NCBI GenBank assembly: GCA_029266335.1
Contig: JAQSXC010000030.1
Location: 1 to 44,787 of the forward strand
DNA length: 44,787 nucleotides
Direction: 5' to 3'
DNA from: Eubacterium sp.
GTDB lineage: Bacteria > Bacillota > Clostridia > Acetivibrionales > DSM-1351
A model generated the notes under the pieces. That model saw only the letters and a program-made list of their open reading frames with translations. It ran no database searches and was not told the origin of the DNA. This document shows positions 16,976 to 26,190 of this stretch, piece by piece. Position numbers and translations under genes: made by a program. The first letter of the stretch is position 1; every line of letters starts with the position of its first letter.

Positions 16976-18784
16976 ATGTTAAGAATACTACAGACACTAC
17001 ACAGTTCAAGTTTCAAGGCTAAGCTTTTGTTTTCCTATGTTCTTTTAATAACCATTCCACTGACTATAAGCAGTCTCCTGGTATATCAGCAGTTCAGGAT
17101 ATATTTGAGCGAGAACTCCACTACAATGATTTCTCAGAGGCTGAACCAGGAGACCAACAACATAAATCAAACCTTAACTTCTATTGAGAATATTGGTTTT
17201 CAACTGTCATCGGATTCTTTTTTGACAGCATACCTCAATGAACAGCATGTTCCTTTAAACAATGATTCCTACATTACTATGACAAACAAAATTTCGCCTA
17301 TGTTAAAGTGGTTCAAAAATACAAATCGAAATATAAGTAAAATCAATATAATAACATTAAATGACAGTATCTCTGAGATCGATTCCTTTGTTCATTCCTC
17401 AGGCTTTGAATATGAGGCATGGTTTATGGAAGTTAAGAAGAACACAAGTCTGGGCTTGCCTTACTGGGAAAAGTATCATGAACAGCGTGCTTATAGAAAG
17501 GTAGATACGCTTAACCCTGCTACAACACCAATTTTTTCATTGTTCTGCATAATAAACCCGGTTTATAAGACATCCGCATCATATTTGGAACTGGAAGTGA
17601 ACCCAAAACTGCTTTTTGGCTCCCTTAATGTGTCACCGGTTGGAAAAAGCGGTTACCTTGCCGTTTTAGACGGCTCAGGAAATATTATATCGGGGAAAAA
17701 TACTCCGTTACTTAAGTCGCTGATAGAAAATAAAGATTTAAACAAACTGCTCAAGACATCCAAAGGTGAGTATACATATACCTTTGACGGAAATGACTAC
17801 TTTATTAAATTTCAGGAAATTAAAAAGCTGGGTGTTTATGTGGCAAGTATTGTTTCCACTGCTGAAATTGAAGAATTATTTGATTCTTCAAAAAGAAGTT
17901 ATATAATTACAATTATAGTCACATTCATTCTGCTCCTGGTACTCGCGTACTATCTGGGATATTTTATGACCAAAAAAATAAAAAAATTATCAACTGCATT
18001 TATATCCTTCCAGGGCGGAAACTTTAACACAAGGATTGAAGTCAACGGCTCGGATGAACTGGACAAATTAAGCTCAGACTTTAATAACATGGCCTTTAAC
18101 ATTCAAGATCTTATTAATAAGGTATACAAGGCTGAAATAGCTCAAAGAAAATCTGAATTGTCGGCATTACAATCCCAGATCAAACCTCATTTTATTTTTA
18201 ACACCCTGGAATCCTTGAAAATGACTGCTGAACTCCATGATGAAGAAGAAATTTCAGACGGTCTGACTGCACTTGGTAATCTTATCAGACAAAATATACA
18301 TACAGGTAATCACCTGATAAGTGTAGAAAGCGAATTGGAGAACCTGGCAGACTATATAAAGATTCAAAATCTGATACGCAACAACACAATAAAAGTTGAG
18401 TTTATTATTCAGGATGAAATACGCCAGGCTGCTATTCTGAATCTGGTATTGCAGCCTCTCGTAGAAAATTGCATTATTCACGGATTTCGAAGCAATCAGG
18501 AATTCCTTGAGATTTCAATTTGCGGCAAACTGGTAGAAGACAGTATAATCTTTACAATCAGTGACAACGGCAAAGGTATTGACCTCCGGCAGCTGCAAAT
18601 ATTGAACAGGAATCTGGAGAACAGTTTAAACGACAGCAACAATAGTTCAACCGGAACAGGTATCGGACTGATGAATGTAAACCGCCGGATAAAGCTCTAT
18701 TTTGGAGATGAATTCGGTATATGTATTGAAAGCAACTGTAACGAAGGTACTACCATAACTGTCAATATCCCTTTTTCATTATAA
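16976..18784 (+). CDS. YesM-family sensor histidine kinase
   Basis: A membrane sensor kinase of the LytS/YesM class that phosphorylates the response regulator encoded next. A transmembrane helix (about 18-40) is followed by an extracytoplasmic sensor domain (41-305), a second helix (308-330), HAMP (331-383), and the His-kinase motif LQSQIKPHFIFNTLESLK with phospho-acceptor His405. The ATPase domain carries the N box (QPLVENCIIHGF, Asn498) and G boxes (DNGKGIDL, GTGIGLMNV). Its ribosome site is weak (AGCAGGATTGG at a long distance), so translation may be low. Divergent orientation suggests it senses the imported glycan or its binding protein. Confidence 0.93.
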   Translation: MLRILQTLHSSSFKAKLLFSYVLLITIPLTISSLLVYQQFRIYLSENSTTMISQRLNQETNNINQTLTSIENIGFQLSSDSFLTAYLNEQHVPLNNDSYITMTNKISPMLKWFKNTNRNISKINIITLNDSISEIDSFVHSSGFEYEAWFMEVKKNTSLGLPYWEKYHEQRAYRKVDTLNPATTPIFSLFCIINPVYKTSASYLELEVNPKLLFGSLNVSPVGKSGYLAVLDGSGNIISGKNTPLLKSLIENKDLNKLLKTSKGEYTYTFDGNDYFIKFQEIKKLGVYVASIVSTAEIEELFDSSKRSYIITIIVTFILLLVLAYYLGYFMTKKIKKLSTAFISFQGGNFNTRIEVNGSDELDKLSSDFNNMAFNIQDLINKVYKAEIAQRKSELSALQSQIKPHFIFNTLESLKMTAELHDEEEISDGLTALGNLIRQNIHTGNHLISVESELENLADYIKIQNLIRNNTIKVEFIIQDEIRQAAILNLVLQPLVENCIIHGFRSNQEFLEISICGKLVEDSIIFTISDNGKGIDLRQLQILNRNLENSLNDSNNSSTGTGIGLMNVNRRIKLYFGDEFGICIESNCNEGTTITVNIPFSL

Positions 18785-18822
18785 TAAATGCAACCGGGAT
18801 TAAATATAGGAGGTCAACCATT

Positions 18823-20385
18823 ATGTACAGCATTTTAATCGTAGAAGATGACAATAATATAAGAAAAGGCCTTGCAAAAATAATCAGAAAAATGGAACTG
18901 CCCATTGAAAATATTTTCGAAGCAGAGAATGGCAAAGATGCCATCGATTCTATTGCTCAAAATAATCCGCAAATTGTAATTTCAGACATTAAAATGCCTC
19001 ACCTTAACGGGCTGGATTTTGTTGAACACATGAAGAAGTCAGGTTCCAGTGCCAAATTTGTGATCTTAAGCGGCTATGGAGAATTTTCTTATGCTCAGAG
19101 AGCAATTAGCTGTAATGTTTCAGATTATTTATTAAAGCCTGTAAAAAAGGATAAACTTTATGATACGCTGAAAAGACTGATTGAACAGCTTAAGCAGGAA
19201 GAACAGGACTGGTTTCAAAAATTGGACAATGTTAAAAAAATAAAACAATACCATAACGTTATTTTAAAAGAAATAATGGAAGGCTATCATAAATCCGACG
19301 ATATAAATTTGATTGTATCAAGTGCCGATATTGTTTTTCCAAAAGAAGGCTTTGCAATTTTGTGTATTCATTGCAGAACAATTAACGACATACTTTTGGA
19401 TTTTCTGGATAAGCATGCTGATCGCTTACATTTATTTTATCGCTATATTACCAGCTATAATAATATCATTTGCATGCTTAACATTGATAAGGAGGAATAT
19501 GAAACTTTACTTCCGGTTATTATGGAGTACACCTCTGCCTATTCTGACTTGTATATGGAAATAGTCTATTCAGCTTTAAGTGAATGGTCAAACTCGATCA
19601 CCAGTCTTGCTGATATGGTCAGAAATGCACGGAACGCATTGGATTACAGATTATTGCAGTATTCAACCCATATTTTCCTGTACAATGAAATAAAGGAAAA
19701 TACAATTTTAAATCCCACTTTGAATACTTACTATGAGGAAATACTGAATGCAGTTAATAACAAGAATCCGCAGGAGCTTTATATGAGCATTGATCACCTC
19801 TTCAATTTTTTAATCCGGTTAAAGCCTGTTACACCTGCATTAATCAAAAGCTCTGTAGAAAACCTTGTCAACTATTATTTACCCACTGAAAAGAAAAAGC
19901 TGTTTATTAACAATTTGAATATTGAATACCTCTATCAATCATCTGAATCTCTGGTGGATTTCAGTATCAATCTGAAGCAAACATTCAGCAGTATTTGTAA
20001 AATTGAAAATAATTATAATGAAAAGAGATTTACTAATAAAATCACAGCAGCAATAAAATATATCGAAGAAAACTATATAAATAATTTAAGTCTCGAGGAA
20101 GTTGCCACGTATATTAACATGAACACCAGCTATTTCAGTAATATTTTTAAGAAAGAGACAGGGATGTATTTTTCAGATTTTGTTCAAAAAATTCGTGTTG
20201 AGAAGTCTAAAGGCCTTTTAGTACAGCCAAAGCTCAAAATTTATGAAATAGCTGAGAAGGTTGGTTTCACGGATGAAAAGTATTATTTTAAAATTTTTAA
20301 GAAAATAACCGGAATAACACCTACCCAATACCGTAACCAGTTATTCTCCGAAGAAGAACAGCTCTTCGAAAAGGAAGTTTTATAG
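18823..20385 (+). CDS. YesN-family response regulator with AraC DNA-binding domain
   Basis: The partner of the upstream kinase. The receiver domain (1-120) has acidic residues Asp9-Asp10, phospho-acceptor Asp55 (IVISDIKMP) and Lys in LLKPVKK. A middle region follows, then a C-terminal AraC/XylS double helix-turn-helix (about 415-510, ending YYFKIFKKITGITPTQYRNQ). The 520-residue length is normal for YesN. AGGAGG precedes the ATG, 38 bases after the kinase stop. Such pairs normally activate the neighbouring CUT1 operon; the target is inferred from position. Confidence 0.93.
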   Translation: MYSILIVEDDNNIRKGLAKIIRKMELPIENIFEAENGKDAIDSIAQNNPQIVISDIKMPHLNGLDFVEHMKKSGSSAKFVILSGYGEFSYAQRAISCNVSDYLLKPVKKDKLYDTLKRLIEQLKQEEQDWFQKLDNVKKIKQYHNVILKEIMEGYHKSDDINLIVSSADIVFPKEGFAILCIHCRTINDILLDFLDKHADRLHLFYRYITSYNNIICMLNIDKEEYETLLPVIMEYTSAYSDLYMEIVYSALSEWSNSITSLADMVRNARNALDYRLLQYSTHIFLYNEIKENTILNPTLNTYYEEILNAVNNKNPQELYMSIDHLFNFLIRLKPVTPALIKSSVENLVNYYLPTEKKKLFINNLNIEYLYQSSESLVDFSINLKQTFSSICKIENNYNEKRFTNKITAAIKYIEENYINNLSLEEVATYINMNTSYFSNIFKKETGMYFSDFVQKIRVEKSKGLLVQPKLKIYEIAEKVGFTDEKYYFKIFKKITGITPTQYRNQLFSEEEQLFEKEVL

Positions 20386-20409
20386 GTTCACATACACTTG
20401 CACAAGAAA

Positions 20410-20448
20410 AACACCGGATCCCCTCAGCAGAGGGATCCGGTGTTTTTT
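20410..20448 (+). terminator. Bidirectional terminator after the response regulator
   Basis: A 13-bp stem (20410-20422 with 20432-20444, arm AACACCGGATCCC) with a 9-base loop and a run of six T on the plus strand (20443-20448). On the minus strand it is followed by TTTC, so it can also stop transcription from the convergent aminopeptidase gene. Confidence 0.88.
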
Positions 20449-20523
20449 AGAGGGATCTATCTATTTTACTAAATTCAACTACAAATCATTTATGATTTAT
20501 TGCTGAAAACTTTGTTTGCTAAT

Positions 20524-20555
20524 TCCATGGTGAATTATTTAAAAATCACCATGGA
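20524..20555. repeat. Inverted repeat downstream of the aminopeptidase gene
   Basis: A perfect 10-bp inverted repeat, TCCATGGTGA (20524-20533) with TCACCATGGA (20546-20555), around a 12-base AT-rich loop. There is no U-tract on either strand. It lies between the terminator and the aminopeptidase stop and may protect that mRNA's 3' end. Nothing else is seen in 20449-20598. Confidence 0.6.
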
Positions 20556-20598
20556 GTTGATAAATAATATTTAATTGCCTGCAACAGCTGAATTTGCT

Positions 20599-22386
20599 TT
20601 ACTTCTTTGAAATGCTGCGTGTGTTCTTTTTCAGCCACTCTTTTTCATCACTGTCCAGATAAGGGGAAAGTCTTTCATATACTTTGTCATGATAATTATT
20701 TACCCATTTGATTTCATGGTCGGTTAATAATTCCGGATTAATCCCCTTTAAGCTTATAGGGCAATAGGATATTGGTTCAAACCGCAAAAATTGTCCGTAT
20801 TCGCTCTTTTCATCCTCAATAACCAGAACCATGTTTTCTATCCTTACTCCATGTTTGCCTTCCCTGTAAATTCCCGGTTCTATTGTTATTATCATGCCCT
20901 TTTCCAATTTCACCTTGTTCGGCACCTGGCTGAATCCATGTGGTCCTTCATGGACACTTAAACAGTAGCCTACTCCATGACCTGTACCGCATTTATAGTC
21001 CAATCCGATTTCCCATAAAGGTTTTCTTGCAAGAATATCAAGATTTGAGCCTGTAGCCCCATATAAGAATTTTGCGGATGACAGAGAAATATTTGCTTTC
21101 AGTACCATTGTAAAATCGAAGATTTCCTCATCACTGACATCATCAAAAACGACTGTACGGGTAATATCAGTAGTACCGTTTAAATACTGCCCTCCCGAAT
21201 CAACAACCATCAGTCCTTTATTTTCAAGCACGTATCTGCTCTCTTCTGTAGCAGTATAATGCATCATCGCTCCATGTTCCTTATAGCCTGCAATGGTCTT
21301 AAAGCTTGGACCCAGACTGTTGCGCTGCTGTCTCCTGAAGAACTCGAGTTTTTCATCAACAGTTATTTCACTGACTTCTTCCTTTTCTACATTATTCTCA
21401 AGCCATATTAAAAACTTGACCATGGCAATACCGTCGCTTATTTGGCATTGTCTGATATTGGTCAATTCGGTCTCATTTTTTACACCCTTCAGTATGGTTG
21501 TAATTTCATCTATCTCGATCTTCTTACAGCCAGGGTTTATGGAATCAAAGATCCAGCGATTGGTTCTTTTTGAATCAAACGCAACTCCCTGAGCTTTATC
21601 CAGTTTGGCAAGTTTGTCTTTGATATCCTCATATTCCAATACTTCTACATTGTTTTCATTTAATTTCTTTTTTACATTCAAGGGCACCTTATTGCTATTA
21701 ATAAACAGAAAGGCTTCGGTCATTGAAATCAACGCATAGCTAACAGTAACAGAGACATATGGAACATCATCACCTCTGATATTGAACAGCCATGCAATAT
21801 CATCCAGGCTGCTTAGTGCATAATAACCTGCATTGACTTTTTTCATTTCATCACGTACCTTGTTGATCTTTTCCAATGCAGAGAGACCGGTAAAACAAAT
21901 ATCATGTGAAAAAACCTGTGTTGCAGGAATTTCGGGACGATCCTTCCAGATTTCATCGATCAAATCATGTTGAGCATTAATAGTTATACCTTTATTTGAA
22001 AACTTGTCTTCCATTTCCTTGTATGTAAATTGTGAAATCATCTTACCTGAGAACCCAACACATTCACCTTGTTTTAAAACACTTTCTATCCATTCCGTAT
22101 ATGTAGGTACTCCTGTATTTCCCATTTTGAACAGTTTAATTTCAGTTCCTTCAAGCTGATTTTCAGCCTGTATGAAATATCTTCCGTCAGTCCATAAGCC
22201 GCTTTCTTTTTTTGTAACTACAAAAGTACCCGCCGAACCAGTAAAACCTGATATCCAGCTTCTTGCCTTCCAATGCTCTGCAACATATTCACTCATATGA
22301 GGATCGGGACTTGGAACAATATAGGCATCCAGACCATAGTGATCAAGCAGTTTTCTTAATTCAAGTATCTTTTCATTTACGTTCAT
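20599..22386 (-). CDS. Xaa-Pro aminopeptidase (M24B, long three-domain form)
   Basis: A cytoplasmic metallo-aminopeptidase that removes the N-terminal residue when Pro (or Hyp) is second. The 595-residue length with two creatinase-like N-terminal domains before the pita-bread catalytic domain (about 325-540) matches the long APP1-like form. Metal ligands are visible: Asp396 (VVDSGG), Asp in TTDITRT, His470 (GTGHGVGYCLSVHEGPHG) and the Glu residues of ITIEPGIY and RIENM. GAAAGGAAG precedes the ATG. It lies 54 bases downstream of proC and is probably co-transcribed with it, which links it to proline/hydroxyproline peptide use. Confidence 0.92.
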   Translation of the reverse strand: MNVNEKILELRKLLDHYGLDAYIVPSPDPHMSEYVAEHWKARSWISGFTGSAGTFVVTKKESGLWTDGRYFIQAENQLEGTEIKLFKMGNTGVPTYTEWIESVLKQGECVGFSGKMISQFTYKEMEDKFSNKGITINAQHDLIDEIWKDRPEIPATQVFSHDICFTGLSALEKINKVRDEMKKVNAGYYALSSLDDIAWLFNIRGDDVPYVSVTVSYALISMTEAFLFINSNKVPLNVKKKLNENNVEVLEYEDIKDKLAKLDKAQGVAFDSKRTNRWIFDSINPGCKKIEIDEITTILKGVKNETELTNIRQCQISDGIAMVKFLIWLENNVEKEEVSEITVDEKLEFFRRQQRNSLGPSFKTIAGYKEHGAMMHYTATEESRYVLENKGLMVVDSGGQYLNGTTDITRTVVFDDVSDEEIFDFTMVLKANISLSSAKFLYGATGSNLDILARKPLWEIGLDYKCGTGHGVGYCLSVHEGPHGFSQVPNKVKLEKGMIITIEPGIYREGKHGVRIENMVLVIEDEKSEYGQFLRFEPISYCPISLKGINPELLTDHEIKWVNNYHDKVYERLSPYLDSDEKEWLKKNTRSISKK

Positions 22387-22440
22387 AAATATACTTCCTT
22401 TCAGAAAATAATAACTATCGCTTCAAATACTTTTTATTAT

Positions 22441-23250
22441 TTATATCTTCTCAAATTCCCAGGCTTTCTTATTACAAGCGTCTATTGCTTCATCAACGGC
22501 ATTCCTGATTCTATTCTGGTTAAACAATACTGATGTATTATCAGGCAAATCCATACTTACACTCAGTTCATTGACAGGGGAATCAATATTCTGCCGGTCC
22601 TCAAGATACATTTTTGCCGAGCCAAGTATTGATTGGGCAGATATTTTGTATGCCAGCTCCAGGGGAAGTCCGGTTTTCACTGCAGAGGCTGCCATAGCTT
22701 CCAGCAGCATAAAAACATATGCGGGACTGCTGGCCGTGAGGGAAATAACAGTACTGAGAAGGCTTTCATCCATTTCTTCCACTCTGCCGAATTCTTCAAA
22801 TAATAATTTGACATATTTGATATCTGAATCTTCCATTCCGGCATTATATGTAATAATTGTCATACCTTCCCCTACAAGCACCGGTAAATTCGGCATGGCA
22901 CGGAATATCCTGCTTCCGGTTCCCAAAATATCTTCGAAAACCTTAATGGTGACTCCGGCTGCAAGTGTTATCAGCAGCTTGTTACCAAAACTCTCCTTGA
23001 TTTCTTCGATAACATTTTTTATGCTTTGGGGTTTTACTGCCATAACAATAACATCTGAGCTAGCTGCAAGTTCGGTATTGTTTTTACATATTGATATCCC
23101 CGTCTCATCCCGCAGCTCCCTGAGTTTATCCATATGACTGTTATTCGATGCATATATATTAGCTGCTTTTGTAAAACCTGATTTAACTAGTGCCCTGATC
23201 ATGGCTGATCCTATGCTGCCAACACCGATAAAACCAATTTTTCTCTCCAT
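22441..23250 (-). CDS. proC: Pyrroline-5-carboxylate reductase
   Basis: Reduces 1-pyrroline-5-carboxylate to L-proline with NAD(P)H. The 269-residue product has the Rossmann start KIGFIGVGSIGSAM (4-17), VMAVKPQSI (about 70-78) and the C-terminal ProC pattern TVISLTASSPAYVFMLLEAMAASAVKTGLP. The ATG at 23250 has GGAGGAGG upstream. Hydroxyproline dehydratase loci characteristically carry a P5C reductase. Here it is on a separate transcript but shares a promoter/operator layout with the main operon. It may serve biosynthesis, catabolic redox balancing, or both. Confidence 0.93.
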   Translation of the reverse strand: MERKIGFIGVGSIGSAMIRALVKSGFTKAANIYASNNSHMDKLRELRDETGISICKNNTELAASSDVIVMAVKPQSIKNVIEEIKESFGNKLLITLAAGVTIKVFEDILGTGSRIFRAMPNLPVLVGEGMTIITYNAGMEDSDIKYVKLLFEEFGRVEEMDESLLSTVISLTASSPAYVFMLLEAMAASAVKTGLPLELAYKISAQSILGSAKMYLEDRQNIDSPVNELSVSMDLPDNTSVLFNQNRIRNAVDEAIDACNKKAWEFEKI

Positions 23251-23343
23251 ATGCCTCCTCCATTTTCATTCTGACAATTATTCCGATGTCCTGTAACGAC
23301 ACAAATATCAAATAAAACTAATGTCCTCAAAAAGGCAATACAT

Positions 23344-23392
23344 AATTTAACATTACTAAATACAATTTTAGCATACGTAATATTTTAGTCAA
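23344..23392 (-). promoter_or_regulatory. proC promoter with putative XRE operator
   Basis: On the minus strand TTGACT (23387-23392), 16 bases, then TGC-TAAAAT (-10 at 23365-23370). Directly downstream is ATTTAGTAATGTTAAATT (23344-23361). The 16-base CTAAATACAATTTTAG (23356-23371) is an imperfect palindrome overlapping the -10. The same architecture, base for base at many positions, occurs upstream of pruA (38481-38530), and the motif recurs before fumA (41067-41085). Confidence 0.65.
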
Positions 23393-23517
23393 TAATATTC
23401 CTTTTGCATTTTAGATATAAATTAACAATATTTCTTCAAAAATAAGATAGATTAACGATAAATTGATTTATTAATACATTTTTTATTGGTAAAGTATTCA
23501 TTTATATTAAAATTTGA

Positions 23518-23523
23518 TATAAT
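23518..23523 (+). promoter_or_regulatory. Candidate -10 box for the XRE-cupin gene
   Basis: TATAAT lies 43 bases before the regulator start, but no good -35 sits 16-18 bases upstream. This gene may need an activator or be weakly expressed. Confidence 0.35.
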
Positions 23524-23565
23524 ATATGTAAAATATGTATACTCAGCATAAAACGGAGGATGATT

Positions 23566-24156
23566 ATGTTTTCTGAAATTGGCTCTAAAATAAACAAACT
23601 GCGGCTGGACAAAAAACTTACTTTGAAGGAATTAAGCCAGCTTACCAATTTGTCGGTAGGTTTTTTATCCCAGCTGGAAAGAGGATTGACTACTGTAGCC
23701 ATTGACTCTCTCGATAATATTGCAAAAGCTTTAGGCGTAGATATAAATTACTTCTTCACTCTTACCAAGGAACAGAGCAGGTTTATTCAGAAGAGTTATG
23801 AACGGGAAGTCATATTTATGGATAAGGATAACTTCATACAATATCATTTATCCCACAGCCTCGGTGATAAAAAAATGTTTCCCCGTCTGGTGGAGGTTTA
23901 TCCAAAGAGAGATAATGAAACTGTACTCACATATGCCCATGAAGGTGAGGAATTCATTTATATTCTCGAAGGTATATTGACCTATTATTACGACGGCGAA
24001 AAAAATGAATTATACCCCGGCGATTCAGTTCATATCCGTTCTACTTCCTCCCACAACTGGGAAAATAATACCAACAAAATAGTCAAGTTGTTGATGGTCA
24101 GCACACCTAACCGCTTTGCAGAAAATCCCGAAGAATCTCCTGCTCAGACAGAATAA
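23566..24156 (+). CDS. XRE-family transcriptional regulator with C-terminal cupin
   Basis: A cytoplasmic DNA-binding regulator. Residues 6-62 form a lambda-repressor-type helix-turn-helix (LTLKELSQLTNLSVGFLSQLERGLTTVAIDSLDNIAKAL). Residues about 115-185 form a cupin (HEGEEFIYILEGILTYYYDG, YPGDSVHIRSTSSHNWENN) that could bind an amino acid or related effector. An ATG at 23560 overlaps the ribosome site CGGAGGA (23554-23560), so the ATG at 23566 is the start (196 residues). It is divergent from proC and convergent, 4 bases apart, with the end of the 12-gene operon. It is the obvious candidate to bind the operator shared by proC, pruA and fumA. Confidence 0.92.
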   Translation: MFSEIGSKINKLRLDKKLTLKELSQLTNLSVGFLSQLERGLTTVAIDSLDNIAKALGVDINYFFTLTKEQSRFIQKSYEREVIFMDKDNFIQYHLSHSLGDKKMFPRLVEVYPKRDNETVLTYAHEGEEFIYILEGILTYYYDGEKNELYPGDSVHIRSTSSHNWENNTNKIVKLLMVSTPNRFAENPEESPAQTE

Positions 24157-24160
24157 GGAT

Positions 24161-25045
24161 TTACTTGCAGACACCGAATATTCTTTTCGCTATACTGGCT
24201 CCTGTGGGTGTTGAAGCCAGTCCTCCCTCGGCAGTTTCCTTTAAACACACAGGCATAAGATCTCCGATTGACTTCATTGCATCGATTACTTCATCTGCAG
24301 GAATTACACTTTCTATTCCTGCCAGAGCCATATCTGCAGCCACAAATGCATTTGCAACCCCTGCTGCATTGCGCTTGACACAGGGAACCTCCACAAGTCC
24401 GGCAACCGGGTCACATACAAGTCCAAGTACATTCTTCAGCGAAATTGCACAGGCATTTGCTGCCATTTGCGGTGTACCTCCTGCAATTTCCACCAGAGCA
24501 GCAGCCGCCATAGCAGATGCACTTCCACATTCAGCCTGGCAGCCACCCTCGGCACCTGAAAGACTTGCCCTGCAGGATATGACCTGTCCTATGCCGGCTG
24601 AAGTAAAAAGTGCCATAACAACCTTTTCTTTACTTAAATTTTTCTCTTCCATCACAGTAACCAGCGCAGCCGGTATTATTCCGCAGGAACCAGCTGTAGG
24701 AGCTGCAACAATTCTTCCCATGCAGGCATTTACCTCAGCAACTGCTACAGCCCTAAGTATGGCTGAATCCATCACTTTGCCTGCCAGCGTCTTACCTTCC
24801 TGTATGGCCTTTTTCAATTTGACAGCATCTCCACCCACCAGCCCGGAGTCGGATTTTAAAGAGGAATTAATTCCTTTTGTAACGGATTCGCACATTACAT
24901 CAAAAATGTATGCCATTTCATTAATCAGGTCTTTAGCTGTTTTCCCCGACCGAAGCATCTGATCCTCAAGCACAATATCCGATATGGTTTTGTCATACTG
25001 TAATGCCAGCTCCAGTAGTTCTTTCAATGACTCATATTTTAACAT
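24161..25045 (-). CDS. sdaAA: L-serine dehydratase, alpha subunit (Fe-S)
   Basis: The catalytic subunit of an oxygen-sensitive [4Fe-4S] L-serine deaminase, converting serine to pyruvate and ammonia. The family pattern is clear: APTAGSCGIIPAAL, SGAEGGCQAECGSASAMAAAALVE, GLVCDPVAGLVEVPC, with the cluster cysteines in place. The 294-residue length is normal. AAGGAAAG precedes the ATG, 19 bases after the beta subunit. It is the last gene of the long catabolic operon and ends 4 bases from the convergent regulator with no visible terminator. Serine itself is the likely substrate, but the context leaves room for a specialised one. Confidence 0.93.
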   Translation of the reverse strand: MLKYESLKELLELALQYDKTISDIVLEDQMLRSGKTAKDLINEMAYIFDVMCESVTKGINSSLKSDSGLVGGDAVKLKKAIQEGKTLAGKVMDSAILRAVAVAEVNACMGRIVAAPTAGSCGIIPAALVTVMEEKNLSKEKVVMALFTSAGIGQVISCRASLSGAEGGCQAECGSASAMAAAALVEIAGGTPQMAANACAISLKNVLGLVCDPVAGLVEVPCVKRNAAGVANAFVAADMALAGIESVIPADEVIDAMKSIGDLMPVCLKETAEGGLASTPTGASIAKRIFGVCK

Positions 25046-25064
25046 AGCTTCTTTCCTTTTACGT

Positions 25065-25730
25065 CTATAGTGGTTTTATTGATACTGCTTTAATGATGTT
25101 TGGAAGGTGGTTTACAGAAACCGTTAATTCACTGCTCAACTCCTGATCGGCTTCAATGACCATAATAGCACAGCCACCCCGATCAGATCTGTAAACTTTC
25201 ATTTGAGCTATATTAATTACATCCTGTGCAAGCAAATTTGTTACAGAAGCAATTGTACCCGGCGTATCCATGTGCTGGATTACTAAGGTGTTATACTGGC
25301 CGTTAAAGTTCACATCCAGTCCGTCAACACTTTTGATTACAATGTTTCCGCCCCCCACTGACGCTCCTGTTATAGAAAGTTTTTTCCCCGATACTCCTGT
25401 CAGTTCCAGCACAGCAGTATTGGGATGTGCATCTTTTAAGGAGACAAACTCAAAGCTACAGGAAAGCCCTGCATTGGCTGCAATTTCAAGACTGTTGCCA
25501 AGTCTGCCGTCATCAATTTCCATTCCCAGCAAACCACCCACTATAGCCCTGTCCGTTCCATGGCCTCTATATGTTCTCGCAAAAGAGCCATGCAGTTTTA
25601 TCAATGCACTGTCCAGCGTCTCTCCCAGCATTATCCTGGCTATCTTTCCAATTCTCACAGCACCGGCGGTATGCGAACTTGAGGGGCCCACCATAACCGG
25701 ACCGATAATATTAAAAACATTCACATACAT
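25065..25730 (-). CDS. sdaAB: L-serine dehydratase, beta subunit
   Basis: The beta subunit partner, with the signature IIGPVMVGPSSSHTAGAVRIG at the N terminus and an ACT domain at about 145-215 (VIQHMDTPGTIASVTNLLAQDVINIAQMKV), as in two-subunit clostridial and Bacillus enzymes. The ATG at 25730 touches the GGGGGA sequence directly. A GTG two codons later (25724) has better spacing and gives MNVFNIIGPVM, so the true start may be 25724. It lies between DUF4387 and sdaAA in the same operon. Confidence 0.92.
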   Translation of the reverse strand: MYVNVFNIIGPVMVGPSSSHTAGAVRIGKIARIMLGETLDSALIKLHGSFARTYRGHGTDRAIVGGLLGMEIDDGRLGNSLEIAANAGLSCSFEFVSLKDAHPNTAVLELTGVSGKKLSITGASVGGGNIVIKSVDGLDVNFNGQYNTLVIQHMDTPGTIASVTNLLAQDVINIAQMKVYRSDRGGCAIMVIEADQELSSELTVSVNHLPNIIKAVSIKPL

Positions 25731-25792
25731 TCCCCCAATGAATACATATCCTCTTTACTATTTCCTTAACAAGAACAAATACCTGAGATTTT

Positions 25793-26104
25793 TTATAAAT
25801 CAAATTCTATATTGAATAAGGGCGTATGCTGCTGTGCTCCATAGACGTCGGTTTCACCAAGTTCGCCTGAGCAAATCGGCCTTTCAATTGTTGCCTTTAT
25901 GGCCTTTGCCGGTTTGAATTCCACAATATTGATTACCTTTTCTACAGGTATGCCGTACAGTCCTGCTATTAATTCCTTATTTATAACCTCTGCTGCACAA
26001 GCTTTTTCAAAAACATCCCATTCCTTAAAAATAATATCAAAAGTCAATTCATAAGGACCTGAGTTTTTACTTCTTATTACATAGGCCGCATCAATCAGCT
26101 TCAT
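25793..26104 (-). CDS. DUF4387 protein
   Basis: A 103-residue protein of unknown function. It opens with AAYVIRSKNSGPYELTFDIIF and ends with the conserved-looking GAQQHTPLFNIEF. Its size and RSKNSGPY/TFDIIF pattern recall the small ferredoxin-fold domain found at the C terminus of some AtuA proteins, suggesting it is that domain as a separate subunit. TAGGAGG precedes the ATG. It follows the AtuA-like gene by 86 bases, and the two are expected to work as a complex. No catalytic role can be assigned from sequence. Confidence 0.85.
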   Translation of the reverse strand: MKLIDAAYVIRSKNSGPYELTFDIIFKEWDVFEKACAAEVINKELIAGLYGIPVEKVINIVEFKPAKAIKATIERPICSGELGETDVYGAQQHTPLFNIEFDL

Positions 26105-26190
26105 GTTAACCTCCTAATAAAGTCATGTAAAAATCATGGCTTTGAGCCGCATAGCGGCCGCAAAATATTTATGAAACTCTTTCAAGTTAT

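Noticed and set aside
26146-26158. GC-rich 5-bp hairpin GCCGC-ATA-GCGGC between the AtuA-like and DUF4387 genes
   Set aside because: Too short to be a terminator and without a U-tract on either strand; probably chance.
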